From positions 434,001 to 498,000 of the forward strand of contig CAVVFH010000008.1 in the NCBI GenBank assembly GCA_963747525.1: 64,000 nt of DNA, read 5' to 3'. Position numbers and translations under genes: made by a program. The stretch is from Marmoricola_A sp963747525 (GTDB lineage Bacteria > Actinomycetota > Actinomycetes > Propionibacteriales > Nocardioidaceae). This document shows, in pieces, positions 1 through 8,166 of the stretch (positions are counted from its first letter, which is position 1; each line of letters begins with the position of its first letter). Under the pieces are notes generated by a model. The model was not told where the DNA came from and searched no databases. It saw nothing but the letters and a program-made list of their open reading frames with translations.

Positions 1-426
1 ACCGCGGAGACCAACTTCCTCGGTGCCCTGGCGCAGACGGAGGCAGCCGTGGAGATCTTCCGCGAGCAGGAGGCCGGTCACCTCGTCATGGTCTCGTCGG
101 TCTCGGCGCTGCGCGGCATGCCGCGCAACATCACGGCGTACGCCGCCACCAAGGCCGGCGTCGCCAACCTCGCGGAAGGGGTCCGGGCGGAGCTCTACGG
201 GACGCCGATCAAGGTGACCGTGCTGTACCCCGGCTACATCGAGTCGGAGATGAGCGCCCGCTCGGGCAGCACCCCGCTGATGGCCACCACGGAGGGGGGT
301 GTGCGGTCCATGGTCCGGGCGATCGAGAAGGAGAAGGGCTCGGCGCGCGTCCCCGGCTGGCCGTGGGAGCCGCTCGGGCTCGTGCTCAAGCACCTGCCAC
401 TCCCGGTCGCCCGCCGGCTCATGTGA
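1..426 (+). CDS. SDR family oxidoreductase, 3' part (cut by window edge)
   Basis: The frame is open from base 1, so the N-terminal Rossmann glycine motif lies outside the window. The visible 141 residues hold the second half of a short-chain dehydrogenase. There is an N-F-L-G strand, a catalytic serine in VMVSSVSALRG, and a YAATKAG segment carrying the catalytic Tyr and Lys. A conserved loop follows, VLYPGYIESEM, of the kind that closes over NAD(P)H. The substrate cannot be deduced. The classical SDR architecture is clear; the upstream neighbour is unknown. The gene faces the convergent phosphotransferase gene 9 bp away. Confidence 0.85.
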   Translation, partial: TAETNFLGALAQTEAAVEIFREQEAGHLVMVSSVSALRGMPRNITAYAATKAGVANLAEGVRAELYGTPIKVTVLYPGYIESEMSARSGSTPLMATTEGGVRSMVRAIEKEKGSARVPGWPWEPLGLVLKHLPLPVARRLM

Positions 427-435
427 GACGGCGAG

Positions 436-1476
436 TCAGATGAGGGCGAGGGTGCCGAGGTCGCGGATCGCGGCGCAGGCCCGGCGGACCATCACCGCGA
501 ACATCCGGTCACCCCGTTCTGTCCGCGTCCCGTAGGCGCAGCCGAACACCGAGACGAGGGGACCCTGCAGCTGCGCGAAGCGGTAGTCGTCCCAGCACTG
601 CTCGAGGGAGTAGTCCTCGACGCCGTACGACGTCAGCCGGCCGTGGTAGGTCGCGACCAGGTCTCGTTCGTGGGACCGTCTCGGCGCCGTGTCGAGGCTC
701 GTGGCGACGAAGTAGGCCAGGTCGCGCGCAGGCAGCGCCAGGCTGAGCGTCTGCCAGTCGACGGCGTGCACCCCCGGGGCTCCGTCCGGCGGGAAGAGCA
801 GGTTGTCCAGGCGGTAGTCCCCGTGGACAGGTCCGAACCGCTCGCTGCGGGCGAGAGCCCACCGCTCGCAGGGGGCCACGCAGGCCCGCAGCGTCTCGCG
901 GTCCTCGGCCGCCACCAGGTCACCGAGCCCTTCGAGGAACAGCTCGGTCGCGGGCCCGTAGAGCTCGCCCAGCATGCGGGCGTCCTCCGGGCCGTTGAGC
1001 GCCAGCCCCTCGACCTGCAGCAACGTGGGGTCACACCACCGGGGTCCGTGCAGCCCCGCCAGGTTGCGTACGGCGTCCTGGGCCTGCGCCAGGGTGCAGC
1101 CGGCGATCTGGTCGCCCGGGACGGCCGGTGTCAGGTCGTCGAGCAGCAGCACGAAGTCACCGGACGTGGCGGACGCCGCCCCGTGGTGGCAGCGGGGCAC
1201 GCGCACGTCCAGGGTCGGAGCGAGCTCGCGGTAGAAGCGCACCTCGCCGCGGTAGCTGCCGGCCAAGATGTCCCGCGTCCCGGCGTCGGTGGCCGGCAGC
1301 TTCGCCAGCAGCGGGGCGACCGGAGCGTCGGCGTCGACCGTCAACCGGTAGCAGGTACCGATCTGGCCGGTGCCGACCCGCTCGTGCTGCACGCTGCGGA
1401 CCGGGACGCCCAGGACCTCGCCGAGCCACTCCGCGGTGATCGACCCGATGTCGCCGACCACGGCGGGAGCTGTCAC
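436..1476 (-). CDS. Phosphotransferase family protein (APH/ecdysteroid-kinase-like)
   Basis: The protein is 346 aa with a protein-kinase-like fold. The Brenner-type catalytic loop reads HGDYRLDNLLF (about residues 215-225) and the metal-binding loop is AVDWQ about 20 residues later. An upstream frame continues to 1797 but overlaps the preceding gene. GTG at 1476 was chosen because it gives a 4-nt GTGA overlap with the stop of the F420-type oxidoreductase gene, so the two are probably translationally coupled. Relatives are annotated as aminoglycoside phosphotransferases or as companions of acyl-CoA dehydrogenases; the substrate here is unknown. It is last in a three-gene operon. Confidence 0.8.
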   Translation of the reverse strand: MTAPAVVGDIGSITAEWLGEVLGVPVRSVQHERVGTGQIGTCYRLTVDADAPVAPLLAKLPATDAGTRDILAGSYRGEVRFYRELAPTLDVRVPRCHHGAASATSGDFVLLLDDLTPAVPGDQIAGCTLAQAQDAVRNLAGLHGPRWCDPTLLQVEGLALNGPEDARMLGELYGPATELFLEGLGDLVAAEDRETLRACVAPCERWALARSERFGPVHGDYRLDNLLFPPDGAPGVHAVDWQTLSLALPARDLAYFVATSLDTAPRRSHERDLVATYHGRLTSYGVEDYSLEQCWDDYRFAQLQGPLVSVFGCAYGTRTERGDRMFAVMVRRACAAIRDLGTLALI

Positions 1477-2621
1477 GCCCGGCTCCGTCCCGGGTTGGCC
1501 GGCAGGTCGTCGAGCTCGGGTGCTCGCCGGCCCCGCCAGGCGGCCAGCACGCCCTCCAGCTCGGCGGGGGTCGCGCCGTGCAGGATCACGCTGTCCGCCC
1601 CCGCGTCCAGCTGGTCCTGGATGCGGTCGGCGCACTGCGACGGCGACCCCGTCGCCGAGGCGGCGAGCCAGGCGGCGGGCAGGACCTGCTCGCGGAGGTA
1701 GGTCAGCTCGTCGACCGTGCCGACGGCGTCGAAGGCCCCTGCGTAGCCGGTCACCAGGGAGTCCGCACGGAACCGCTGCAGGGCGTCCGGGTCCCATCGG
1801 TTGGCGCGGACCAGCACGTCGCCGTAGCCCTGCAGGTAGGTGGCCAGCCGACCGACGAGCTTGCGCAGCCGCAGGTCCTCCGGCACCGACTCCTCCACGG
1901 TCGCCAGGACGGCCCAGATGCGCACGGACGCGGGATCGCGCCCGGCATCTTCCGCGGCCTGCCGGACGCGCAGCACCGAGCGGGCCAGCGTCTCGTCGGT
2001 GAGGAAGGTGTGCAGCACGACTCCGTCGGCCACCCGCCCCGCGAGGTCCAGCGTCCGGCCGCCGATCGCCATCATGAGGATCGGGATGTCCTCGTCGAAA
2101 GAGCTGTCCTGGCTGAGGAAGGGGTAGGTCCCGGCGGGACCGTCGTGGGCGAAGGCCTCACCGTGCCACAGCCGGCGGTAGACCCCGATGACGTCCTCCA
2201 GCTGCGCGCCGGTGACCCGCGGCAGCCCCATCAGGTCGAAGAGCACGTCGAAGCCCCGGCCGAGGCCGAGCGCGTACCGCCCGCCGGTGAGTCGGTGCAT
2301 CGTGGTGGCCATGGTGGCCGTCACCAGCGGGTGCCGGGTGTTGTGGTTGGTGGCCGCCGTACCGATCCCGATCCGGCTCGTGACCGCGCCCGCCGCCCCG
2401 GCCAGCACGGCAGCGTCCTTGACGTTGAACCGCTCGGAGAGGAAGACCGATCCCAGCCCGAGCTCCTCGGCGTGGCGCACCTCGTCGACCAGGTCGCGTG
2501 GCCGGGCGCTGTGGCCCGCGAGGGCGTAGCACCCGAGCTCGGGCAGCTGCGGCGGCTCCGGCTGGTCCTGCACGGGGGGAGTCATCGGCTGATCATGGCC
2601 CGTGGACCCGGGCGTCGTCAC
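1473..2621 (-). CDS. LLM class F420-dependent oxidoreductase
   Basis: The 382-aa protein is a luciferase-like TIM barrel. Typical segments are GLGSVFLSERFNVKDAA, TAATNHNTRHPL, GGRYALGLGRG and a C-terminal GADSVILHG. The family uses F420 (or FMN) for hydride transfer and is expanded in actinobacteria, often in lipid or steroid breakdown. The longest frame starts at GTG 2621, 10 nt after the substrate-binding protein stop. ATG 2585 is an alternative, since the conserved core begins only at ELGCYALAGH. Neither start has a good Shine-Dalgarno sequence. It overlaps the downstream phosphotransferase by 4 nt. Confidence 0.85.
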   Translation of the reverse strand: MTTPGSTGHDQPMTPPVQDQPEPPQLPELGCYALAGHSARPRDLVDEVRHAEELGLGSVFLSERFNVKDAAVLAGAAGAVTSRIGIGTAATNHNTRHPLVTATMATTMHRLTGGRYALGLGRGFDVLFDLMGLPRVTGAQLEDVIGVYRRLWHGEAFAHDGPAGTYPFLSQDSSFDEDIPILMMAIGGRTLDLAGRVADGVVLHTFLTDETLARSVLRVRQAAEDAGRDPASVRIWAVLATVEESVPEDLRLRKLVGRLATYLQGYGDVLVRANRWDPDALQRFRADSLVTGYAGAFDAVGTVDELTYLREQVLPAAWLAASATGSPSQCADRIQDQLDAGADSVILHGATPAELEGVLAAWRGRRAPELDDLPANPGRSRA

Positions 2622-2631
2622 CTGGAGGGGT

Positions 2632-4143
2632 TCACCCGCCGATGTGGCTGTCGTAGAGCGACCCGCACAGGTAGCGCCCCGGTGAGACCTGCCCCCACGT
2701 CCCGTGGTGCAGCCGGATGATCTTCAGGCAGGTCGGGGTGGTCTTGGCGCCGACCTGCTGCGGTGCGTGGATGCCGTGCGACGTCCAGCCCTTCACGCCG
2801 GCGAGGGCCTCGACCAGCGTCCGCCTCGTCAGCTTCCCGCCGAGCGCCACCGCCTGCTCGACGAAGAGCCGGGTCGCCGACCACGCGTAGAGCCCGTAGT
2901 AGTCGGGCTCGGCGCCGGGCTTCACCTGCTGCAACCAGGCACGGTAGGTCTTCATCTCCTCGAGGGAGGTGTCGTCGAAGAGCTCGGTGGTGGAGTAGAC
3001 GTAGCTGCCCTCGCCGTTCTCGCCGGCGCTGTCGACGTAGTCCTGGGTGTAGATGGTCGCGTCCTGGAGGAAGACGTCAGGCTCGAAGTGCTGCTGGGCC
3101 ATCGCGTCCTGGAGCCGCACCGTGTACTGGTACGGCCCGGCGTAGACCACGAACCGGATGCCGCGGTCCTTCATCTGCTGCACGAAGGGCGCGTAGTTGA
3201 ACTCGTCGACGTCGATGCCCTGGAAGTAGTCGATCTTCCAGCCGTTGGCGCCCCAGGCCTTGCGCCAGCTCTCGGAGTTGACCTTCGCGGCGCCCACGTT
3301 GACGTAGAGCATGGCCACGTGCTTGACGGCCTCCGGCTCCTTCTCCACCCAGTACTTCGGCAGTGCCGTGGGCACCAGGTTGGGGGAGACGCCCATCGCG
3401 CTGAAGCAGGTGTCGCACTTCCGTCGCTCCGGGGTGACGGAGAGCGAGCGGAGGTCGGGGATGCCGCACTGCTCGGCGGTCGCGGCTCCGCCGGAGTCGA
3501 AGGACGACATCGAGCCCACGGCCGCGAACGCGTTCGAGCACGCTTTGGTGTACGCCTGCTGGTCGGCTCCGGACTCGGCGCGGCTGTCCAGGGCCAGCAC
3601 CTCCAGCTTGCGACCGCAGATGTCGTCCCGCGAGTTGAAGTAGGCGGCGAACGCCTTGGTGGCGAGCTGGGCGGACTCGAACAGGCCGGGCACGGGGCCG
3701 GAGATGTCCGAGGCGTTGGCGATGACGATCTTGTCGTCGCTGATCCCGGTCTGGTCACCGTCGAAGCCGTCGCAGCGGCCCGCCCTGACGCCCTGGACCG
3801 GGGCCTCGCCGCCGTCGGCGCCGCCCGTCGCGCGGCCCGAGCCGCTCCCGCCCGAGGCCGACGCGCCCCCGGACGTCGTGCCCTCGTCGCCGGCGGAGCC
3901 GGCCGAGCGGGCCGAGCCGTCGGGTCCCGTCACCGACTGCCCTGCTGGGACCGTGCCGTCCGCCGCCGTGCCGCCCGGGGTGCCGGGCTGCGCCCCGGCG
4001 CCGGCGTAGACGCCGCCGTTCACCTGGGCGACGGTCTCCGGCGAGACGTTCGAGCCGCACGCGGCGGCGGTGAGGGCGGCGAGGAGCGAGGCGGCGACGA
4101 CCGCGCCACGAGGCCGGACACGGTGCTGGCGAGCCGGGTTCAT
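2632..4143 (-). CDS. ABC transporter substrate-binding lipoprotein, branched-chain amino acid type
   Basis: The 503-aa protein has a lipoprotein signal: basic start, hydrophobic VVAASLLAALTAAAC, with Cys29 as the likely lipidated residue (the lipobox is degenerate at -3). A low-complexity Gly/Ser/Ala/Thr linker of about 90 residues precedes the periplasmic-binding fold. That fold begins near residue 130 with DDKIVIANASDISGP, typical of the Leu/Ile/Val-binding (Peripla_BP_6) family. Permease and ATPase genes are not adjacent, so it is an orphan binding protein. ATG 4143 has GAGAGG 4 nt upstream. It leads the operon with the F420-type oxidoreductase and the phosphotransferase. The ligand is unknown. 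Confidence 0.85.
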   Translation of the reverse strand: MNPARQHRVRPRGAVVAASLLAALTAAACGSNVSPETVAQVNGGVYAGAGAQPGTPGGTAADGTVPAGQSVTGPDGSARSAGSAGDEGTTSGGASASGGSGSGRATGGADGGEAPVQGVRAGRCDGFDGDQTGISDDKIVIANASDISGPVPGLFESAQLATKAFAAYFNSRDDICGRKLEVLALDSRAESGADQQAYTKACSNAFAAVGSMSSFDSGGAATAEQCGIPDLRSLSVTPERRKCDTCFSAMGVSPNLVPTALPKYWVEKEPEAVKHVAMLYVNVGAAKVNSESWRKAWGANGWKIDYFQGIDVDEFNYAPFVQQMKDRGIRFVVYAGPYQYTVRLQDAMAQQHFEPDVFLQDATIYTQDYVDSAGENGEGSYVYSTTELFDDTSLEEMKTYRAWLQQVKPGAEPDYYGLYAWSATRLFVEQAVALGGKLTRRTLVEALAGVKGWTSHGIHAPQQVGAKTTPTCLKIIRLHHGTWGQVSPGRYLCGSLYDSHIGG

Positions 4144-4360
4144 GAGACCTCTCGGGTGTGCGGCGGGCAGGTTCGACCTCGTGACCGGACACGGCCGACG
4201 TGACCGGCGACACAGTCCTCAACGCGCCCGCGTCGCCGGGGCTACGGCGCGGCGTCCGGCGAAGGGCTCAGGTGGTCCGGACCGAGGCTGGACGCGCTGC
4301 CGACCCGGGGGTTTGCTGTCCCGAGGAGCACCCGCACCGTGCGGGGCGGGGAAGGAAGCG

Positions 4361-4747
4361 ATGTCCAACCGGGTGGTGCACTTCGAGATCCCGTTCGACG
4401 ACGGGGACCGGGCCCGGAAGTTCTACGGCGACGTCTTCGGCTGGCAGGCCATGCACATGCCGGAGATGGACTACACGATGGTGACGACCGGTCCGACCGA
4501 CGATGAGCGGGGCCCGAGCGAGCCGGGCTTCATCAACGGCGGCATGCTCCACCGTGAGCGCGAGTGGACCGCACCGAACCTGGTCATCGACGTGGCGAAC
4601 CTCGAGGACGCCCTGAAGTCGGTGACCGAGCACGGTGGGACGACGGTGAGCGAACGGCAGCCGGTGGGGAACATGGGCTTCACCGCCTACTTCAAGGACA
4701 CCGAGGGAAACCTGGTCGGGCTGTGGGAGACCGTTCCCGGCGGCTGA
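4361..4747 (+). CDS. VOC family (glyoxalase-like) protein
   Basis: The 128-aa protein has the vicinal-oxygen-chelate fold: VVHFEIPFDDGDRARKFYGDVFGW at the start, and a C-terminal half with the DTEGNLVGLWE signature. His (residue 7) and the late Glu are at the usual metal-ligand positions. ATG 4361 has a GGAAGG sequence just upstream. A longer frame continues to 4070 but reads into the region upstream of the lipoprotein gene and shows no homology. It is a single gene, convergent with tetR (9 bp apart). The substrate is unknown. Confidence 0.8.
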   Translation: MSNRVVHFEIPFDDGDRARKFYGDVFGWQAMHMPEMDYTMVTTGPTDDERGPSEPGFINGGMLHREREWTAPNLVIDVANLEDALKSVTEHGGTTVSERQPVGNMGFTAYFKDTEGNLVGLWETVPGG

Positions 4748-4756
4748 CCCTCCGCA

Positions 4757-5395
4757 TCAGCTCGCGTCCGTGGAGCGCCAGTTCGCGGCCCCCACCACCA
4801 CCATCCTCAGCTGTCGCTCCGCCGTGCGTACGACCTCCCGCTCGATGTCGGGGCGCTCCGGGGGCGAGGTGATGATCGCCTCGGCGGTCTCCACCATCGA
4901 CCCGACGATGAGGTTGGCGAGCACCCGGAGGTCCTCGCTGGTCCACTGCTGCACGCCCGGCAGCCGGGCGACGTCGGTGGCGAGCTCCCGCTCGAAGAGG
5001 CCGAGCTCGTGGCGGATCGCCTCGCGCACCGCCGGCAGGCCGCCGACGCGCTCACGGGCGATGAACATGAAGTGGCCGCGCCGTTCGCGCACGTTCCGGA
5101 CCAGGATCGCCACGGAGTCGTCGATGACCCGCTGGATGTCCATCTCGCGACGGATGTCGCGCAGCACCAGCCGCAGTGACGCGAACGCCTCGTCGACCAG
5201 GGCGATGCCGAGCTCCTCGATGGAGGCGAAGTGGCGGTAGAAGGCGGTGGGCACGATCCCGACGGCCTTGGCCACCGACCGCAACGAGAGTCCCGCGAGC
5301 CCGCTGTCCGCGCTGAGCACGAGCGCCGCGTCGAGGATGGCCTGGCGGGTGGCCTCCTTGCGCTCGCTGCGCGTGGCAGCCCGTTGCTCCTGCAC
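4757..5395 (-). CDS. TetR family regulator, likely repressor of the adjacent desaturase operon
   Basis: The 212-aa protein has an N-terminal helix-turn-helix (about residues 20-60) containing TRQAILDAALVL and SVAKAVGIVPTAFYRHF, followed by an all-helical ligand domain. It is divergent from a ferredoxin reductase and a fatty-acid desaturase. This is the arrangement of Pseudomonas DesT, and MadR of mycobacteria is a TetR repressor of desA-type genes, so an acyl-CoA-responsive repressor is the natural inference. Translation starts at GTG 5395, 6 nt after a TAGACT box, so the mRNA is probably leaderless. Paired repeats in the divergent region are candidate operators. Confidence 0.85.
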   Translation of the reverse strand: MQEQRAATRSERKEATRQAILDAALVLSADSGLAGLSLRSVAKAVGIVPTAFYRHFASIEELGIALVDEAFASLRLVLRDIRREMDIQRVIDDSVAILVRNVRERRGHFMFIARERVGGLPAVREAIRHELGLFERELATDVARLPGVQQWTSEDLRVLANLIVGSMVETAEAIITSPPERPDIEREVVRTAERQLRMVVVGAANWRSTDAS

Positions 5396-5401
5396 GCGCC
5401 G

Positions 5402-5407
5402 AGTCTA
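5402..5407 (-). promoter_or_regulatory. -10 box of the tetR gene (leaderless)
   Basis: TAGACT read on the minus strand lies 6 nt before GTG 5395. No Shine-Dalgarno sequence fits between them, so transcription should begin at or next to the start codon. Confidence 0.5.
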
Positions 5408-5425
5408 GCCGCGGAGCACAGGCGT

Positions 5426-5451
5426 GCACGTTGGCAAGTACATATGTTCAC
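5426..5451. promoter_or_regulatory. Candidate operator 1 for the TetR/desaturase divergon
   Basis: This block joins GCACGTTGGC (5426-5435) and GTACATATGTTCAC (5438-5451). The first word recurs exactly at 5491-5500 and the second recurs with 2 differences at 5537-5550. The segment sits 30-56 bp upstream of the tetR start. The paired recurrence within one 170-bp divergent region supports binding by a regulator; the assignment to the neighbouring TetR protein is inference. Confidence 0.5.
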
Positions 5452-5490
5452 CGACGGCGCCCTGTCGCGGTCCTCGTGAGGGGCGTCACG

Positions 5491-5550
5491 GCACGTTGGC
5501 GTTGTGAGATGAGGTAAGTGGGGGATAGTTTTCGGTGTACAGGTGTTCAC
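5491..5550. promoter_or_regulatory. Promoter and candidate operator 2 of the reductase/desaturase operon
   Basis: It contains GCACGTTGGC (5491-5500), a possible -35 TTGTGA (5502-5507) and -10 GATAGT (5524-5529) with 16-bp spacing, and GTACAGGTGTTCAC (5537-5550). The last word would overlap the transcription start, a position suited to repression. The promoter hexamers are weak matches; the repeated words are exact or near exact. Confidence 0.45.
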
Positions 5551-5568
5551 TGAATGGGAGCAGACATC

Positions 5569-6633
5569 GTGAACCTCGCTCAAACGCTTCTCCGGTCCCC
5601 GGTGGTGGGCGCGCTGACGACGCCACACGGCGTGGACCGCTACCTCGAGCTCGTCAACCCGATGTGGGTCGTCAACGACGTCCGGGCCCGCATCGTCGAC
5701 ATCAAGCGGGAGACCACGGCCGGTGAGCCGGTCGCCACCCTCACCCTCGAGCCGTCCGCGGCGTGGCGCGGCCACGAGGCCGGCCAGCACGTCCAGGTCG
5801 GCCTCGAGGTGGACGGCGCCCGCCGTACCCGCGCCTTCTCGGTCTCCTCGCCGGAGTCCAAGCCCGGCGACCTCATCACCCTCACCCTGCGCGCCAACCC
5901 GGACGGCGTCGTCTCCAAGCACCTGGTCAACCACGCCCGGGTCGGCGACGTGGTCGAGCTGTCGCAGGCCGAGGGCATGTTCACCCTCCCGAACCCGCTG
6001 CCGGCCCAGCTGCTGTTCATCTCCGGCGGCTCCGGCATCACCCCCGTGATGTCGATGTTGCGCACGCTGCTGCGCCGCGGGTACGGCGGCACCGTCACGT
6101 TCCTGCACTACGCCCAGTCGCCGGACCACCAGATCTACGCCGACGAGCTCGCCGAGCTGCCGCCCAACGTGCACGTCCACCTCGTCTACCCGGACTGCGG
6201 CCAGGGTGCGTTCTACTGCACCGACGAGCTCGCCCGGATCCTCCCGGGGTATGCCGACGTGGACACCTGGGCCTGCGGCCCGGCCGGTCTGATCGGGCTG
6301 GTGCAGGAGACGTTCTCCGACAACCCGCGGCTGCGGGTGGAGTACTTCAAGACCTCCACGCTCCGGCCGGTCGAGGGCGCCGAGGGGCGGACCCGCTTCG
6401 ACCGCTCGTCCGTCGAGGGCGAGAACTCCGGCGCGACGCTGCTGGAGCAGGCCGAGGCGTTGGGCCTGCGGCCGGAGTACGGGTGCCGGATGGGCATCTG
6501 CTTCTCCTGCACCTCGAAGAAGAAGGAGGGCGTGGTCCGCAACGTCGTGACCGGCGCCGAGTCCGACCAGCCCGACGAGGACATCCAGATCTGTGTGTCC
6601 GCCCCGCTCGGCGACTGCGTCGTCGAGCTGTGA
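5569..6633 (+). CDS. Ferredoxin reductase-type electron carrier for the desaturase
   Basis: A protein of about 354 aa with three parts: an FAD-binding domain (RTRAFSVSSPES), an NAD(P)H-binding domain (FISGGSGITPVMSM, then WACGPAGLIG) and a C-terminal plant-type [2Fe-2S] domain (EYGCRMGICFSC with a later CVSAP). It passes electrons from NAD(P)H to a diiron desaturase. The organization matches Rv3230c, the partner of DesA3 in M. tuberculosis. GTG 5569 is preferred because GGGAG lies 8 nt upstream (5556-5560). ATG 5554, in the same frame, has no ribosome site. The desaturase gene follows after 41 nt. Confidence 0.85.
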   Translation: MNLAQTLLRSPVVGALTTPHGVDRYLELVNPMWVVNDVRARIVDIKRETTAGEPVATLTLEPSAAWRGHEAGQHVQVGLEVDGARRTRAFSVSSPESKPGDLITLTLRANPDGVVSKHLVNHARVGDVVELSQAEGMFTLPNPLPAQLLFISGGSGITPVMSMLRTLLRRGYGGTVTFLHYAQSPDHQIYADELAELPPNVHVHLVYPDCGQGAFYCTDELARILPGYADVDTWACGPAGLIGLVQETFSDNPRLRVEYFKTSTLRPVEGAEGRTRFDRSSVEGENSGATLLEQAEALGLRPEYGCRMGICFSCTSKKKEGVVRNVVTGAESDQPDEDIQICVSAPLGDCVVEL

Positions 6634-6674
6634 CCACCTGACCTGAACCACTCGCACCACCGAGAGGAATCCCC

Positions 6675-7862
6675 ATGACCTACAAGCTGACCGCCGACCA
6701 GATCGAGGAGTTCGGCCGCGAGATGGACGCGATCCGACAGCGGGTCGTCAACGACCTCGGCCAGGCCGACGCCGACTACATCCGCGGCGTCGTCAAGGCC
6801 CAGCGCGCCTTCGAGGGCGCCGGTCGCGCGCTCTTCTACATGCCGCCGGCCTGGCCGCTGGCCGTGGCGAGCCTGAGCGTCTCCAAGATCCTCGACAACA
6901 TGGAGATCGGCCACAACGTCATGCACGGCCAGTACGACTGGATGGGCGACCCCGGCCTGAACTCCCGGATGTACGAGTGGGACACGGTGTGCCCCAGCGA
7001 GCAGTGGAAGTACTCCCACAACTACATCCACCACACCTACACCAACATCCTCGGCAAGGACCGGGATGTCGGCTACGGCATCCTCCGCATGGACGAGGAG
7101 CAGAAGTGGAAGCCCTACTACCTGGGCAACCCGGTCTACGCGTTCCTGCTGATGACGTTCTTCCAGTGGGGCGTGGCGTTGCACGACTTCGAGGTCGAGA
7201 ACATCGTCGCGGGCAAGCGGAGCTTCAAGGACACCAAGCCGCTGCACCGGGGCTTCATCCGCAAGGTCCGCAACCAGACGCTGAAGGACTACCTGCTGTT
7301 CCCGGCACTCACCGGGCCGCTGTTCCCGCTGACGCTCGCCGGCAACGTGACCGCGAACCTGATCCGGAACATCTGGACGTTCAACATCATCTTCTGCGGC
7401 CACTTCCCGGCCGGGGTCGAGACCTTCTCCGAGGAGGAGGCCGAGAACGAGTCGCGGGGCGCCTGGTACTACCGCCAGCTGCGCGGGTCGGCCAACATCA
7501 CCGGCAGCAAGCTGTTCCACCTCATGACCGGCAACTTGTCGCACCAGATCGAGCATCACCTGTTCCCGGACCTGCCGGCCCGCCGCTACCCGGAGATCGC
7601 GCCGGACGTCCAGGCACTGTGCGAGAAGTACGGCCTGGAGTACAACACCGGCCCGCTGCGCAAGCAGCTCGGCAGCGTCGCGGCCAAGATCTTCCGGCTC
7701 GCGCTCCCGCCTCGCCGCAAGGGTGGCCAGCAGGACCGGGAGCGTACGCCGGAGCAGGTGACCGGTTTCCCGGTGCCGCGCGTCGACGTCCGCGACCGCG
7801 TACGGGAGACCACCGTCGGAGAGGACTCCAACGAGCGGACAGCCGAGCTGATCGGCGCCTGA
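6675..7862 (+). CDS. Fatty acid (acyl-CoA) desaturase, DesA3-like
   Basis: The 395-aa membrane diiron desaturase has the three histidine boxes in order: HNVMHGQ near residue 80, HNYIHH near 115 and HQIEHH near 290. Hydrophobic segments lie between boxes one and two and around residues 200-235. It introduces a double bond into acyl chains using electrons from the reductase encoded just upstream. The C-terminal 45 residues are polar and probably unstructured. It is co-transcribed with the reductase; a GC-rich hairpin 13 bp after the stop probably ends the transcript. Confidence 0.9.
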   Translation: MTYKLTADQIEEFGREMDAIRQRVVNDLGQADADYIRGVVKAQRAFEGAGRALFYMPPAWPLAVASLSVSKILDNMEIGHNVMHGQYDWMGDPGLNSRMYEWDTVCPSEQWKYSHNYIHHTYTNILGKDRDVGYGILRMDEEQKWKPYYLGNPVYAFLLMTFFQWGVALHDFEVENIVAGKRSFKDTKPLHRGFIRKVRNQTLKDYLLFPALTGPLFPLTLAGNVTANLIRNIWTFNIIFCGHFPAGVETFSEEEAENESRGAWYYRQLRGSANITGSKLFHLMTGNLSHQIEHHLFPDLPARRYPEIAPDVQALCEKYGLEYNTGPLRKQLGSVAAKIFRLALPPRRKGGQQDRERTPEQVTGFPVPRVDVRDRVRETTVGEDSNERTAELIGA

Positions 7863-7875
7863 GCCCGGGATACTT

Positions 7876-7905
7876 GGGCCGGCCCACCACCAGGCGGGCC
7901 GGCCC
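7876..7905 (+). terminator. GC-rich hairpin after the desaturase gene
   Basis: GGGCCGGCCC occurs twice (7876-7885 and 7896-7905) with a 10-nt loop, and each copy is itself palindromic, so a strong stem forms. There is no U-tract, as is common in high-GC actinobacteria. Confidence 0.5.
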
Positions 7906-7935
7906 GACCGGGTCTCGAGCGGGGAAGGTGAGCTG

Positions 7936-8166
7936 ATGCGAGAGCACCTCAGCAGGGGCGAGATCGCCAAGGACGCGCTGCAGCACACCGTCGAGGCCGG
8001 CGCCGAGGCCGTGGCGTCGGTGACCACCATCCTCGCCACTGCGGTGCGCGACGTCGCCCACGCCGTCGGCGGATTCGCCACGGAGGTGTTCGAGATCCGG
8101 GAGGCTGCCCGGCGGGCACGCGCCGAGAGCGACGCGCCGAGCTCTCAGCCCCCCGACCGGGACTGA
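7936..8166 (+). CDS. Small conserved-looking hypothetical protein
   Basis: 76 aa, ATG 7936 preceded by GGAAGGTGAG. The central region, AGAEAVASVTTILATAVRDVAHAVGGFATEVF in outline, is amphipathic and could form one long helix. The C-terminus is charged and Ser/Pro rich. No domain is recognised. It follows the desaturase operon after the hairpin, and its last 22 nt overlap the convergent histidine kinase gene. The good ribosome site and helix-forming composition support a real gene. Confidence 0.6.
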   Translation: MREHLSRGEIAKDALQHTVEAGAEAVASVTTILATAVRDVAHAVGGFATEVFEIREAARRARAESDAPSSQPPDRD

